From JADJXM01 sp937967285 (GTDB lineage: Bacteria; Acidobacteriota; Blastocatellia; RBC074): a DNA stretch of 64,000 nucleotides. The translations under genes were made by a program, and so were the position numbers. The stretch spans positions 62,001-126,000 of the forward strand of contig JBFWQI010000009.1 in NCBI GenBank assembly GCA_050249535.1, read 5' to 3'. Positions 41,355 through 61,061 of the stretch are shown here, in pieces (position 1 is the first letter of the stretch; each line of letters opens with the position of its first letter). The notes beneath the pieces are model-generated. The model ran no database searches. It saw only the letters and a program-made list of their open reading frames with translations, and had not been told where the DNA came from.

Positions 41355-41735
41355 TCAGATTCTGAAGCAGTTGATCTGGAGGTAGGTGTCTCCCCGGTCC
41401 GGTATCAGAGGCGGTCTCGGATTGCGGGCCGCTCTCGATCGGCTGTTCGGGACGAGATCGTAATGAATGGCGTTTGAAAGCGAATCGCCGGCGGTCTGAC
41501 GGCTCTCGGGAGGCGCCGCATCGTGCGACGGGCGGCGCTCGACGGTGCACGCGCACAACTCGAAACAGACGTCGGCTGTCCCGATCGTCGTTTCATCCAT
41601 CGGCATCGTGCATTCCGAATCCTCGATGCAGCATACCATTCCGCTCTCGATATGACAGATCTGCGCCGCCATCGCCGTCGCTGGCAGGGCAGTCAATATC
41701 GCTAAAAGCAGAATTGTCGCGATCCGATTAATCAC
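41355..41735 (-). CDS. Small secreted Cys-rich protein upstream of the copper cluster
   Basis: About 126 residues from GTG 41735. A signal-type segment (INRIATILLLAILTALPATAMAAQ) precedes a mature part with seven close-set Cys (ICHIESGMVCCIEDSECTMP, then DVCFELCACTVE), one more Cys near the end and a Ser/Pro/Arg-rich tail. The Cys/Met/His content fits metal binding, and the location right upstream of the cupredoxin gene favours copper. No family is recognised. The longer frame to ATG 41837 would translate through the GTAGAAA repeat and is doubtful. No clear ribosome binding site is seen before the GTG. Confidence 0.5.
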   Translation of the reverse strand: MINRIATILLLAILTALPATAMAAQICHIESGMVCCIEDSECTMPMDETTIGTADVCFELCACTVERRPSHDAAPPESRQTAGDSLSNAIHYDLVPNSRSRAARNPRPPLIPDRGDTYLQINCFRI

Positions 41736-41741
41736 GAAGTC

Positions 41742-42327
<586 letters not shown>

Positions 42328-42335
<8 letters not shown>

Positions 42336-43775
42336 GGTTCTTCATCTCCAGGTAGATCGACCGGCCGATTTCGGCCAGATGGTCGAGGGTCAGTCTGATG
42401 TCGTCTGCAGTCGTGACCGGGTTGATGGTGCAGAGTCGCAGGGCGACTCTGCCGTTGAGCGTGGTCGAGGTGACGACCGCAAGGCCTGCGGTCATTGTCT
42501 CCTGCACGATCCGCCGGTTGATCCGGTTGAGCAGCGCGTCGCCGGTCTCCCCGGGTGCGAACCTGAAAGCAGTGATCGCCAGGCTGGCGGGCGAGAGCAC
42601 CTCGAATTCGCTTCTCGAACGGATGATCCTTTCCGCCTCCTCGGCCAGATCGATTCCGTGGTCGATCGCCGTCCTGAAGGCCGCCGCTCCGAAGGTTTTG
42701 ATCGACATCCACAGCTTGAGCGCGCGGAAACCGCGCGTCAGTTGAATGCCGTAGTCGCAGAAGTTGACCTCCTCGTCGGCCCGCTGCACGTCCTTCAGAT
42801 ATTCGGGCAGGATGTGGAACACGCGCTTGAGGTGGCCGAAATCGCGGACCAGCACGCAACCGATCTCATAAGGCTGAAAGAGCCACTTGTGCGGGTCGAG
42901 CGAGATCGAATCGGCCAGTTCCATGCCGTCGAGCAGCCTTGAAGCGCGGTCGCTGAGCGCGGCCGCCGCTCCGTATGCGCCGTCGATATGCAGCCACAGC
43001 CCCTCGCGCCGGCAGATCGTCGAGATCTCACGGAACGGATCGACCGCGCCGGTGTTGGTCGTCCCGGCGTTGGCGATGACGCAGAACGGCCTCAGACCGG
43101 CTGCTCTGTCGCTTGCGATGCTGTCGGCGAGCGCCGACGGGTCGAGCCGGAATTCGCCGTCCGATTCGATCTTTCTGAACTGGTCCGGGAGGAATCCGAT
43201 GATCCTCAGCGCCCGCTCGACGGAGGAATGTGTCTGGTCGGAAAAATAGACCGTCGCCTTCTCCGTCCGGTCATCGAGCCGGATATGCCGGGCGGCGATC
43301 AGCCCCGTCAGGTTGGCGACCGACCCGCCCGAGACGAAAAGCCCTCCGGCCGATTCCGGCAGCCGGCAGGCCTGCCGCAGCCAGTCGATTGTTACAAGTT
43401 CGATCTGCGCCGGCCCCGAACCTTCGAGCCACGTCCCTGAAAACGGATTGAATCCGGAGGCAAGCGCGTCGGCCATGACGCTGATGAAGTTGCTCGGACT
43501 GGGGATGAATGCGAAGAAGCGGGGATGGTTGAGATTGCCGATGTTCGACCAGACGTCAACCTTCAGTTTTTCAAGCAGGGAATCGAAATCAGCGGGCCCT
43601 TCCGGCAGGGCTTCGCGCAGCCGTGTTTCGAGGTCTCGTCTTGACGACAGATTCATCGCCGGCTTTTCGGCCACGTTCTGAAAGTGATCGACGATCTCGT
43701 CGATGACGCGGTATCCGATCCGGCGCATCTCATCGGCGCTCAGTCTGAGGGGGCGTTCGGCGGCCATCTCTCTCC

Positions 43776-43788
<13 letters not shown>
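42328..43788 (-). CDS. Aromatic-L-amino-acid decarboxylase family (group II PLP decarboxylase)
   Basis: 486 residues. The PLP Lys is in SLDPHKWLFQPYEIGCVLVRD near residue 303. Group II blocks are HPRFFAFIPSPSNFISVMADAL, VSGGSVANLTGLIAARHIRL and LWLHIDGAYGAAAALSDRAS. Substrate candidates are Tyr, Trp, Phe or Dopa; the sequence does not decide. The gene overlaps mnmA upstream by 13 bases and osmC downstream by eight, so the three are coupled, with no obvious pathway logic. Confidence 0.9.
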
Positions 43789-44915
<1,127 letters not shown>

Positions 44916-45058
44916 ATAACTCCTTTAATTCCAGCCGGGAACAGCGCCCGGCGCTCCCTTTCATCAGTAAAAGACTGACAAACCACGCGGTTCAGTGCTA
45001 AGATGAAACTGCAATATTAACATATAGAATTCAACCAGGCAGGTATCAACAACTAAAG

Positions 45059-45895
<837 letters not shown>

Positions 45896-45900
45896 TAGTA

Positions 45901-46023
45901 GTTTCCAGTGGCCAGTTTCCGGAATTATGAACGATTCGTGTTATTCGCCATCGCATCATGGCCCACTGAATTTGCCGGAGCATTGCGCAATACCGGAAAC
46001 TGGAAACTGGCAACTGGAAACTG
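45901..46023. repeat. Paired-arm GGAAACT heptamer palindrome
   Basis: Left arm 45901-45922 (GTTTCCAGTGGCCAGTTTCC) and right arm 45993-46023, the reverse complement with one extra 7-nt unit (GGAAACT, GGAAACT, GGCAACT, GGAAACT). About 70 bp of unique sequence lies between. The element starts six bases after the CbbQ stop codon. Confidence 0.88.
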
Positions 46024-46053
46024 ATCCCCGGCCAGGGTGTTTACAATTCATTT

Positions 46054-49152
<3,099 letters not shown>

Positions 49153-49163
49153 AAAGCAGTACC

Positions 49164-49197
49164 GCATGGAGTACCGCCTGAAGGCGGTACTCCATGC
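49164..49197. terminator. Perfect 15-bp hairpin between convergent genes
   Basis: Stem GCATGGAGTACCGCC (49164-49178) and GGCGGTACTCCATGC (49183-49197) with a TGAA loop. It could terminate the NorD-like and LemA transcripts from both sides. No U-tract follows, and a second partial GGAGTA copy nearby suggests a REP-like element instead of a classical terminator. Confidence 0.5.
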
Positions 49198-49212
49198 ATT
49201 ACTCCATGCCGT

Positions 49213-49812
<600 letters not shown>

Positions 49813-49844
49813 AAAATCCTCCTTGAATTGCCTTTTATCGTTCG

Positions 49845-50552
49845 TTACATTTTATCGACGGCCGCGATGATGTGATCCAGGCAGTCGAGATATCCGGTGA
49901 ATAGATCCTGTGCTTCGAGTTCGAGCAGTTCGCTCGGTTCGGAGCGCAACTGCAGTATGCGGACCAGCGGCCCGGTCTCCATTCCAAGCCTCTCTCCGAT
50001 CCGTTGAATCGTGGCCAGCCGGCCGAGCGGGGGATGTTCGCCGAGCAGGGTCAGCACCGGTCGCATCAGTTTGACGAAGCTGACGATGCTTTCGGTCATC
50101 AGATTCGTCAGATCGGAGGTCGATGTGCTCGCCGGCAGGTAGAGCGATCTCAGCCTGAGCAGCTTGCCGCGCAGCTCGTGCTCTGTCTCCCACCGCAGGT
50201 TCGCGTTCGAGATTTCGACCCCGGCCAGAGGATCCTCTCCCGAGAGGACGCGGTAAGCCCGTTTCATCTGCGTGAATTCGATCGGATAGACGTCCAGCGC
50301 ATGCTTCAACTCGTCCGTCGTGAAGAGCACCGGCATCGCATAGCCCAACCCGACCCAGTTCTGCACCACCGGCCGCGTCCGCCTCAGATCGTCCACCGAA
50401 AACCGGTGAGCTACCACCAGCACCTCGTAGTCGCTCTTTCGCGGGTTCCCCGGCGCCTCGATCGCCGATCCGTAGAGCACTACTGAGACCAGATTGTCCC
50501 TGTGGACCGACTGCAACTGATTGACCAGATTCCTGAAATCTTCATCAAGCAT
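49845..50552 (-). CDS. Nucleotidyltransferase (MNT/Pol-beta-like fold) domain protein
   Basis: 235 residues. The N-terminal motif VVLYGSAIEAPGNPRKSDYE contains GS and the acidic pair DxE of the Pol-beta nucleotidyltransferase superfamily. The rest (about 75-235) is helical, ending with LEAQDLFTGYLDCLDHIIAAV. No HEPN partner is present, so it is not a clear toxin-antitoxin unit. It is inserted between the TPM and LemA genes, with only about 30 bases to LemA. The function is unknown; nucleotidyl transfer to a protein or small molecule is a reasonable guess. Confidence 0.75.
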   Translation of the reverse strand: MLDEDFRNLVNQLQSVHRDNLVSVVLYGSAIEAPGNPRKSDYEVLVVAHRFSVDDLRRTRPVVQNWVGLGYAMPVLFTTDELKHALDVYPIEFTQMKRAYRVLSGEDPLAGVEISNANLRWETEHELRGKLLRLRSLYLPASTSTSDLTNLMTESIVSFVKLMRPVLTLLGEHPPLGRLATIQRIGERLGMETGPLVRILQLRSEPSELLELEAQDLFTGYLDCLDHIIAAVDKM

Positions 50553-50595
50553 ATGATTACCCGAGCTTCAGATTATGAGACCGACTGCTCATACC

Positions 50596-50647
<52 letters not shown>

Positions 50648-50648
50648 G

Positions 50649-51497
50649 TTACCAGCTGTCGCTGGCGCCGCCGCCGCCGCTGCTGCCGCCGTCGAAGCCT
50701 CCCCAGTCGCTGCCTCCGCCACCGCCCCATGAGCCGCCTGAGCTGCCCCAGGAGCCTCCGCCGAAGGATCCTCCGCCGCGGTTGAAGATGATCGGGTATG
50801 TCCACCAGAGGTCGTCACCTCTCCGACCGCCCCCTCCGCCGCCGCCGCCTCGGCGGTTCGCTCTGGAAATAATCGCTATGATGATCAGGAAGATGATCAG
50901 CATGATTATGAGCCTGACCGAAGAGGTGGTCGACCCGGACTGGCGCCGCCCGCCGTATGCGAACTGGCGATCCTCGATCCCCGCGACCGAGACGTTCCAT
51001 TTCTGTGCCAGAGTGTCGACCAGGGTTCGTGTGCCGACATACATTCCCTGCGAGTAGTCTCCCTTTTGCAGGTAATTGCGCATCCGCCGGATGATCTCAC
51101 CTGCCAACCCGTCCGGCAGGTCTCCCTCGAGCCCGTACCCGACTTCGAGACGGGTCTTCCGGTCCTGCAGAGCGATCATCAGCAGGGCGCCCTTGTCCTT
51201 GTTCTCGCCGCTTTTGCCGCCGATCCCCCACGCACGGTAGAGCTCGTTGGCGTAATCCTCAATCGGACGATCGTCCAGCGACTGCACGGTCACCGCCGCG
51301 ATCTGCGCCCCGGTCAGCTTCTCGAAATTGCTCAGAATGTTCTCCATCCGTTCCTCGACGGACGGATCGATCACGCCGGCAAAATCGTTGACATGCCCCG
51401 TATATTGCGGAAATTCCTTCTTCTGCGCTTCGACAGGCCAGCAGCAGAGGAGCAGAATCACAAGTCCCGGGAGATAGCCTTTTAATGGTGATTTCAT
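50649..51497 (-). CDS. TPM-domain (YgcG family) protein
   Basis: 282 residues. The signal peptide is cleaved near VEAQ. A TPM domain (about 30-170) contains VNDFAGVIDPSVEERMENIL and LMIALQDRKTRLEVGYGLEG. A membrane helix (about 190-212) precedes a Gly/Ser/Trp-rich tail. TPM proteins are linked to photosystem II repair in plants and to envelope biology in bacteria, where they often occur with LemA. Here LemA lies two genes downstream. The tail of Gly-Gly-Ser repeats is common in YgcG proteins. It is preceded by GATT-rich leader DNA shared with the lytic transglycosylase in the opposite direction. Confidence 0.88.
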   Translation of the reverse strand: MKSPLKGYLPGLVILLLCCWPVEAQKKEFPQYTGHVNDFAGVIDPSVEERMENILSNFEKLTGAQIAAVTVQSLDDRPIEDYANELYRAWGIGGKSGENKDKGALLMIALQDRKTRLEVGYGLEGDLPDGLAGEIIRRMRNYLQKGDYSQGMYVGTRTLVDTLAQKWNVSVAGIEDRQFAYGGRRQSGSTTSSVRLIIMLIIFLIIIAIISRANRRGGGGGGGGRRGDDLWWTYPIIFNRGGGSFGGGSWGSSGGSWGGGGGSDWGGFDGGSSGGGGASDSW

Positions 51498-51595
51498 CGA
51501 CTTTGCTTATACGATACTCACCCGCCCATGTCAATCATCAGAATTTTAAATTATTGAAAACAAAATGGTTTGCGGGGCATGGCCGCAAAACGTTG

Positions 51596-51624
51596 TTGAC
51601 GAACGGGTAGGTAAAGTTTACAAT
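51596..51624 (+). promoter_or_regulatory. Near-consensus sigma-70 promoter of the lytic transglycosylase gene
   Basis: TTGACG (51596-51601), exactly 17 nt, TACAAT (51619-51624). The transcript should begin near 51631, leaving a leader of about 164 nt. Confidence 0.75.
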
Positions 51625-51630
51625 CCTCGC

Positions 51631-51794
51631 GTTATTCGGCGTTTCCATTTGAGACACAGGCTCGCCGTGGCCATCAGTAGCCAGAAACTCCAGAAAGAGC
51701 CGGTCGCCGAAATCGATCTTTTAATCCGGTTGCGTCTGCGACCGGGTCATTCCAATCTGCTGGGAATGAAATAAAATCGGAGGTACAGACATTA
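51631..51794 (+). promoter_or_regulatory. Structured 5' leader ahead of the lytic transglycosylase
   Basis: Nested helices begin within five bases of the predicted transcript start: TTCGGCG (51635-51641) with CGCCGAA (51705-51711), enclosing GGCTC (51659-51663) with GAGCC (51697-51701), enclosing TGGC/GCCA (51668-51683). Then two hairpins follow: CCGGTTGC/GCGACCGG (51726-51745, one G-U pair) and CATTCC/GGAATG (51748-51768). GGAGG at 51779-51783 precedes the start. The layout is riboswitch-like, but I recognise no known class. Confidence 0.4.
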
Positions 51795-53525
<1,731 letters not shown>

Positions 53526-53536
53526 AGGTTTTCCCT

Positions 53537-53594
53537 GAAGACGCGACGCATACGAAGTTTCCTCCTCCTTTCCTTCGTATGCCTCGCGTCTTCC
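53537..53594. repeat. 21-bp inverted repeat downstream of the lytic transglycosylase
   Basis: Left arm 53537-53557 (GAAGACGCGACGCATACGAAG, 21 nt) and right arm 53573-53594, reverse complement with one mismatch (CCTCGCG versus CGACGCG). The loop is about 15 bases (TTTCCTCCTCCTTTC). It resembles a further member of the paired-arm class, but the arms are not clearly built of tandem units. It may terminate the transglycosylase transcript. Confidence 0.75.
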
Positions 53595-53679
53595 TTGTAC
53601 CTTTGATTCTCTCAGCCACCCCGCACTGTTCGATCAATCCAGGCCACCCGACAATTTTCCGAATCCCGGGAGGCCGCAA

Positions 53680-55227
<1,548 letters not shown>

Positions 55228-55274
55228 GTTATGGAGAGAATTGCTATACTGAAGTAATTGTTTAGCCTTTGAGA

Positions 55275-55428
<154 letters not shown>

Positions 55429-55484
55429 ATAATTTCGCAACAGGGCTGAGCAGTTACAGTCTGCCTTGAGTTCTCCCGATCGTA

Positions 55485-56597
<1,113 letters not shown>

Positions 56598-56787
56598 ATT
56601 TAAAGGATCTCCTGAAGCTAGGCTGACTCATTTTATAGGTTCAGGGAAGCGCCGGCCAAATTATTTTCGTTTTCCGGTGATTCTTCGCAAAGATTTAATA
56701 TCGACTGTTTATAGTGCCTGCGGTGCCGCACATAACCTGCATAAAAATCGATTCAGATCGAGCACCTTCTGATCAAGGAGATTAATC

Positions 56788-59700
56788 GTGACCAAAAACC
56801 TCACTAAACGGTTTGTTTTCGTGTGTTTACTTGTCATCGCGTTGAGCGCCCTCTGGAGTATTTCAATTCCGATAGCCGAGGCAGTACGGGGACGGCACGG
56901 ATCCGTAATCCGGGTGCAATCGCAGCCCGTAACCTCTGTCGATCTCTCAACTTATGTAAGGATCGGGAGGTATGATCTGCCTGAGCCGACACGGACGGCG
57001 CATCCGCCCAACAATCTCCTTGCTCAGGAAGCCTCGGCGGTAACCTACAACTGGGACACCGACTCACTGTTTGTGGTCGGTGATGGTGGCACTGCGGTCA
57101 CTCAGGTCACGAAGACCGGACAACTGATCGATACGATGACCCTGGCGCCCGGATCCAGCCCTCAGGGAACGGAATTTTACGATCCGGAAGGTGTTACATA
57201 TGTAGGGAACGGCAAATTCGTTCTGATCGAGGAGAGGGATCGGCAGGCCAGCTTGTTCACATATGTGCCCGGCGCGATTCTGAACAGAAGCGATGTTCAA
57301 ACCGTCAAACTCGGCACGACGACCGGAAACATCGGTTTCGAAGGGCTCTCTTACGATCCGCTGACCGGCGGGTATATTTTCGTCAAGGAGCTTGATCCTC
57401 TATCCGTCTTCCAGACGGGAATCGATTTTGCAGCGGGAACTGCGACCAACGGCTCGCCGACGGCGACCGGGTCGACCGATCTGTTCAATCCGGCGTTGGC
57501 GAACCTGGAGGATTTCAGCGACGTTTTCGCGCTGTCGAACCTGCCTTCACTGAACGGGCAGCCGGATTACAGCCATCTGATCATTTTGAGCCAGGAATCG
57601 GGTCAGATCATTAATATCGACCGAACCGGAAATGTTTTCAGCAGACTGACGATTGTCGCGGACCAGGGAAATCCTTTGCCCGTCGCCGAGCAGACTCACG
57701 AAGGTCTGACGATGGACCGTGACGGCAACCTCTATGTTGTCAGCGAGAACGGCGGAGGCGACAGCGATCACCCTCAACTCTGGGTCTTCGCGCCATCGAC
57801 AGCTCCGAATCTGCCGCCGAGCGCAATCACACTGACCAATGCCGTTTCTTCGCTTCCCGAGAATACTAGCACGTCGTCGCCGGTAAGACTGGCTACGATC
57901 ATCGTCGCCGATGACGGCCTGGGTCGCAACAATCTGACCGTTTCCGGCACGGATGCGAATGCTTTTCAGATCATCGGCACATCGTTGTATCTGAAGGCAG
58001 GCGTTTCTTTGAGTTCCATCACGAAGCCGACATACAGGGTCGATGTCAATGTCGACGACCCGGGTGCGGGCAGCGCGCCGGATGCGACCACCGGATATAC
58101 CCTCACGATCACGGGCTCAACGACGGGAGGAAGCGCATCGCTGATCATCTCTGAGGTGGCGCCGTGGTCGAGCGGAAACAGCGATGCATCGCTGCGCGTC
58201 GACTGGTTCGAGGTGACAAATATCGGCACAGCGACAGCGAATATCGCCGGCTGGAAGGTGGACGACGACTCGCGCAACTTCAACAATGCAGTGAACCTGA
58301 ATGGCGTCACCACGATAGCGCCGGGCGAGTCTGTGATCTTCCTCGAGACAGCGGATCTGGCGGGTAAGAGCGCGGCGTTCAAGGCGCTCTGGTTCGGAGC
58401 CAATCCGCCGGCCGGTCTGCAGATCGGAAACTACAGCGGGTCGGGAATCGGTCTCAGCGCGGGAGGCGACCAGGTCAATCTCTTCGACAGCGCGGGAACA
58501 TTGCAGTTGAGCGTAGCATTTGGCACTTCACCCGCCGGGCCCTTCCCTACCTTCGACAATGCGGCCGGACTGAACAATGCGACGATTTCGCAGTTGAGCG
58601 CGGTCGGTGTCAACGGGGCCTTCGCCGCAGCGAACGACAGCTCCGAAATCGGTTCTCCGGGAACCATCGGCGCCTCGACGCTGATCATCTCTGAGGTAGC
58701 GCCGTGGTCGAGCGGCAACAGCGATGCCTCGCTGCGCGTCGACTGGTTCGAGGTGACCAACATCGGCGCCTCGGCAGTGGACATCACAGGCTGGAAGATG
58801 GATGACAGCTCAGCCAGTATCGGCAATGCGGTGGCATTGAACGGCATCACGACGATCGCCCCCGGCGAGTCTGTGATCTTCCTCGAGACCACGGATCTGG
58901 CGGGCAAGAGCGCGGCATTCAGGACGCTCTGGTTCGGAGCCAATCCGCCGGCCGGTCTGCAGATCGGAAGCTACAGCGGGGCGGGAGTCGGTCTGAGCAC
59001 CGGAGGCGATCAAGTCAATCTGTTTGACGCCGCCGGAACCGTTCAGGCGAGCGTGACATTCGAGGCGTCGCCCGGTGGTCCTTTTCCGACCTTCGACAAC
59101 GCGGTCGGATTGAACAACGCGACGATCTCGCAGTTGAGCGCGGTCGGCGTCAACGGGGCCTTCGCCGCGGCGAACGACAGCGCCGAAATCGGTTCTCCGG
59201 GGACCATCGCCGGTGTGTCGCTGATTATTTCGGAGGTGGCGCCGTGGTCGAGCGGAAACAGCGATCCCAGCCTGGGCGTTGACTGGTTCGAGGTGACCAA
59301 CATCGGCAAGGCCGCGGCGGATATTGTCGGCTGGAAGATGGATGACAGCTCGAAGAATATCAATAACGCCGTGGCGCTGAACGGCATCACGACGATCGCT
59401 CCGGGCGAGTCTGTGATCTTCCTCGAGACCTCGGACCTTGCGGGCAAGAGCGCGGCATTCAGGACGCTCTGGTTCGGAGCCAATCCGCCGGCCGGTCTGC
59501 AGATCGGAAGCTACAGCGGATCGGGAGTCGGTCTGAGCACCGGAGGCGATCAGGTCAATCTGTTCGACGCCGCCGGAACCGTTCAGGCGAGCGTGATATT
59601 CGAGGCGTCGCCCGGTGGTCCTTTCCCGACATTCGACAATGCGGTCGGACTGAACAACGCAACGATTTCGCAGTTGAGCGCAGTCGGCGTCAACGGGGCG

Positions 59701-60897
59701 TTCGCCGCGGCGAACGACAGCGCCGAAATCGGTTCTCCGGGGACTATCGGCGACGGGTCGTCAACGCCGATTGTCAACATTCAGGCGACCGATGCCGACG
59801 CGGCGGAGACGGGGAACAACACCGGCACCTTCCGCATCACTCGCACCGGCGCCACCGTCGGACCACTGATCGTCAGTTACACTGTCGCAACCGGTCCGGG
59901 TCAGGCGACGGCCGGCGATTACACTCCGACGCTCACAGGTGCGGCAACGATTCCTTCCGGACAGACGTTTGTCGATATTACGATCACTCCGGTCAAGGAC
60001 AATCTGGTTGAGGGGGATGAAACGCTGACCCTCACGCTGGGAGATACCGGCAGTTATGATGTCGGCCCGAACAGAACCGCGACCATTACCATCGTCGATG
60101 CCCTGACTCAAACGATCAGCTTCGCTCAGCCGGCGAACAGGACTTATGGCGATGCGCCTTTCATGCCGGCGGCCACTGCAAGTTCCGGTCTTCCCGTGTC
60201 ATTCGCGGCGAGCGGCAACTGCACGGTAAATGGAGCGGTAGTTACGTTCACCGGAGCCGGAAGCTGCACGATCATCGCTTCCCAGCCGGGAAATGCCGAC
60301 TACAGTCCGGCTCCTGATGTAATGCGGACCTTCACGATCGCGCGTGCAGTCACGACGACCGCGATCACAGCCGATCTGCCGGATCCATCGATAGTTGGAG
60401 AGCAGGTGACCGTCAATTATCTCGTCGCTGCCGTCGCTTCGGGCATCGGTACGCCGACGGGAACGGTCACTGTGACTGACGGAGTCGATTCCTGCTCAGG
60501 CACCGTTGCGGCTGGAAGTTGTGTGTTGACCCTGACAAGGGCCGGTACAAGATCCTTGCAAGCCGTGTATGCAGGTGACACTAACTTCGATGCCAGCACT
60601 TCGTCCGTCGAACCGCATCAGGTCCGCAGCAAGGTCGTCATCGACGAGGTTTATCCTGCTTTCGCTCATCCGGGTACACGGATCAGGCTGAATATTATCG
60701 GCAACGGTTTCGCCCCGCAGTCGAGAATCAGTATTGAAGGCCTGGGGCTTACTATCCTGACGAGGTACATATCCAGCACCAGACTGACGGCGACCGTCAT
60801 CGTCTCCGCGGATGCATTCAGGTCCGTCCGCGATGTCACGGTCACCAATCCTGACGGGGGATCGGCGACCGCGCCGGCCGCTTTCGTGATCAGATAA
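56788..60897 (+). CDS. Modular secreted surface protein with SdiA-regulated propeller, three lamin-tail repeats, Calx-beta and Ig-like domains
   Basis: 1369 residues from GTG 56788 with AAGGAG upstream. Domain order: signal peptide to about 32; SdiA-regulated/esterase-like propeller (about 55-345); cadherin-like segment (about 350-450); lamin-tail (LTD) repeats at 452-631, 632-811 and 812-991, each starting LIISEVAPWSSGNSD; Calx-beta (about 993-1105, ITPVKDNLVEGDETLTLTL); an MBG-like domain (about 1110-1190); an Ig-like repeat (about 1190-1280); a C-terminal IPT/TIG-like domain. The nucleotide repeats are each exactly 540 bp. It is probably an adhesin or extracellular nuclease-associated surface protein; the enzyme activity of the propeller is unknown. 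Confidence 0.85.
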   Translation: MTKNLTKRFVFVCLLVIALSALWSISIPIAEAVRGRHGSVIRVQSQPVTSVDLSTYVRIGRYDLPEPTRTAHPPNNLLAQEASAVTYNWDTDSLFVVGDGGTAVTQVTKTGQLIDTMTLAPGSSPQGTEFYDPEGVTYVGNGKFVLIEERDRQASLFTYVPGAILNRSDVQTVKLGTTTGNIGFEGLSYDPLTGGYIFVKELDPLSVFQTGIDFAAGTATNGSPTATGSTDLFNPALANLEDFSDVFALSNLPSLNGQPDYSHLIILSQESGQIINIDRTGNVFSRLTIVADQGNPLPVAEQTHEGLTMDRDGNLYVVSENGGGDSDHPQLWVFAPSTAPNLPPSAITLTNAVSSLPENTSTSSPVRLATIIVADDGLGRNNLTVSGTDANAFQIIGTSLYLKAGVSLSSITKPTYRVDVNVDDPGAGSAPDATTGYTLTITGSTTGGSASLIISEVAPWSSGNSDASLRVDWFEVTNIGTATANIAGWKVDDDSRNFNNAVNLNGVTTIAPGESVIFLETADLAGKSAAFKALWFGANPPAGLQIGNYSGSGIGLSAGGDQVNLFDSAGTLQLSVAFGTSPAGPFPTFDNAAGLNNATISQLSAVGVNGAFAAANDSSEIGSPGTIGASTLIISEVAPWSSGNSDASLRVDWFEVTNIGASAVDITGWKMDDSSASIGNAVALNGITTIAPGESVIFLETTDLAGKSAAFRTLWFGANPPAGLQIGSYSGAGVGLSTGGDQVNLFDAAGTVQASVTFEASPGGPFPTFDNAVGLNNATISQLSAVGVNGAFAAANDSAEIGSPGTIAGVSLIISEVAPWSSGNSDPSLGVDWFEVTNIGKAAADIVGWKMDDSSKNINNAVALNGITTIAPGESVIFLETSDLAGKSAAFRTLWFGANPPAGLQIGSYSGSGVGLSTGGDQVNLFDAAGTVQASVIFEASPGGPFPTFDNAVGLNNATISQLSAVGVNGAFAAANDSAEIGSPGTIGDGSSTPIVNIQATDADAAETGNNTGTFRITRTGATVGPLIVSYTVATGPGQATAGDYTPTLTGAATIPSGQTFVDITITPVKDNLVEGDETLTLTLGDTGSYDVGPNRTATITIVDALTQTISFAQPANRTYGDAPFMPAATASSGLPVSFAASGNCTVNGAVVTFTGAGSCTIIASQPGNADYSPAPDVMRTFTIARAVTTTAITADLPDPSIVGEQVTVNYLVAAVASGIGTPTGTVTVTDGVDSCSGTVAAGSCVLTLTRAGTRSLQAVYAGDTNFDASTSSVEPHQVRSKVVIDEVYPAFAHPGTRIRLNIIGNGFAPQSRISIEGLGLTILTRYISSTRLTATVIVSADAFRSVRDVTVTNPDGGSATAPAAFVIR
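58141..59760 (+). repeat. Three in-frame 540-bp tandem repeats (lamin-tail domains)
   Basis: Repeat units begin at 58141, 58681 and 59221, with equal 540-bp length and no indels. The first has diverged clearly. Units 2 and 3 are nearly identical over long stretches; for example 58921-58980 and 59461-59520 differ at one base. This indicates recent duplication or gene conversion between units 2 and 3. Confidence 0.93.
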
Positions 60898-60924
60898 CGG
60901 CGTATTTCAGACGGTACTGCCATT

Positions 60925-60978
60925 CGATCGCTGCGCGCATTAATCGAGTCTTTCTCATCCTGATGCGCGCAGCGATCG
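60925..60978. terminator. Hairpin downstream of the surface protein gene
   Basis: A perfect 16-bp stem CGATCGCTGCGCGCAT (60925-60940) with ATGCGCGCAGCGATCG (60963-60978) and a 22-nt loop. It follows the stop codon by about 27 bases. No U-tract follows. A Rho-independent terminator or a REP-like hairpin are both possible. Confidence 0.5.
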
Positions 60979-61061
60979 CGCCGTCATTGCTCGACCTGTG
61001 AAAACTAATTTTTCGGATCGGGCATTACATTTAACCAAAATAATCAGGATCGGGAATCAGC

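Noticed and set aside
51565..51774. A 69-residue frame in the leader of the lytic transglycosylase.
   Set aside because: It covers the predicted promoter and structured leader, lacks a ribosome site and has no recognisable motif.
51631..51794. Calling the transglycosylase leader a ydaO c-di-AMP riboswitch.
   Set aside because: Gene context fits, but conserved ydaO sequence blocks are not visible by eye, so it is only listed as a structured leader.
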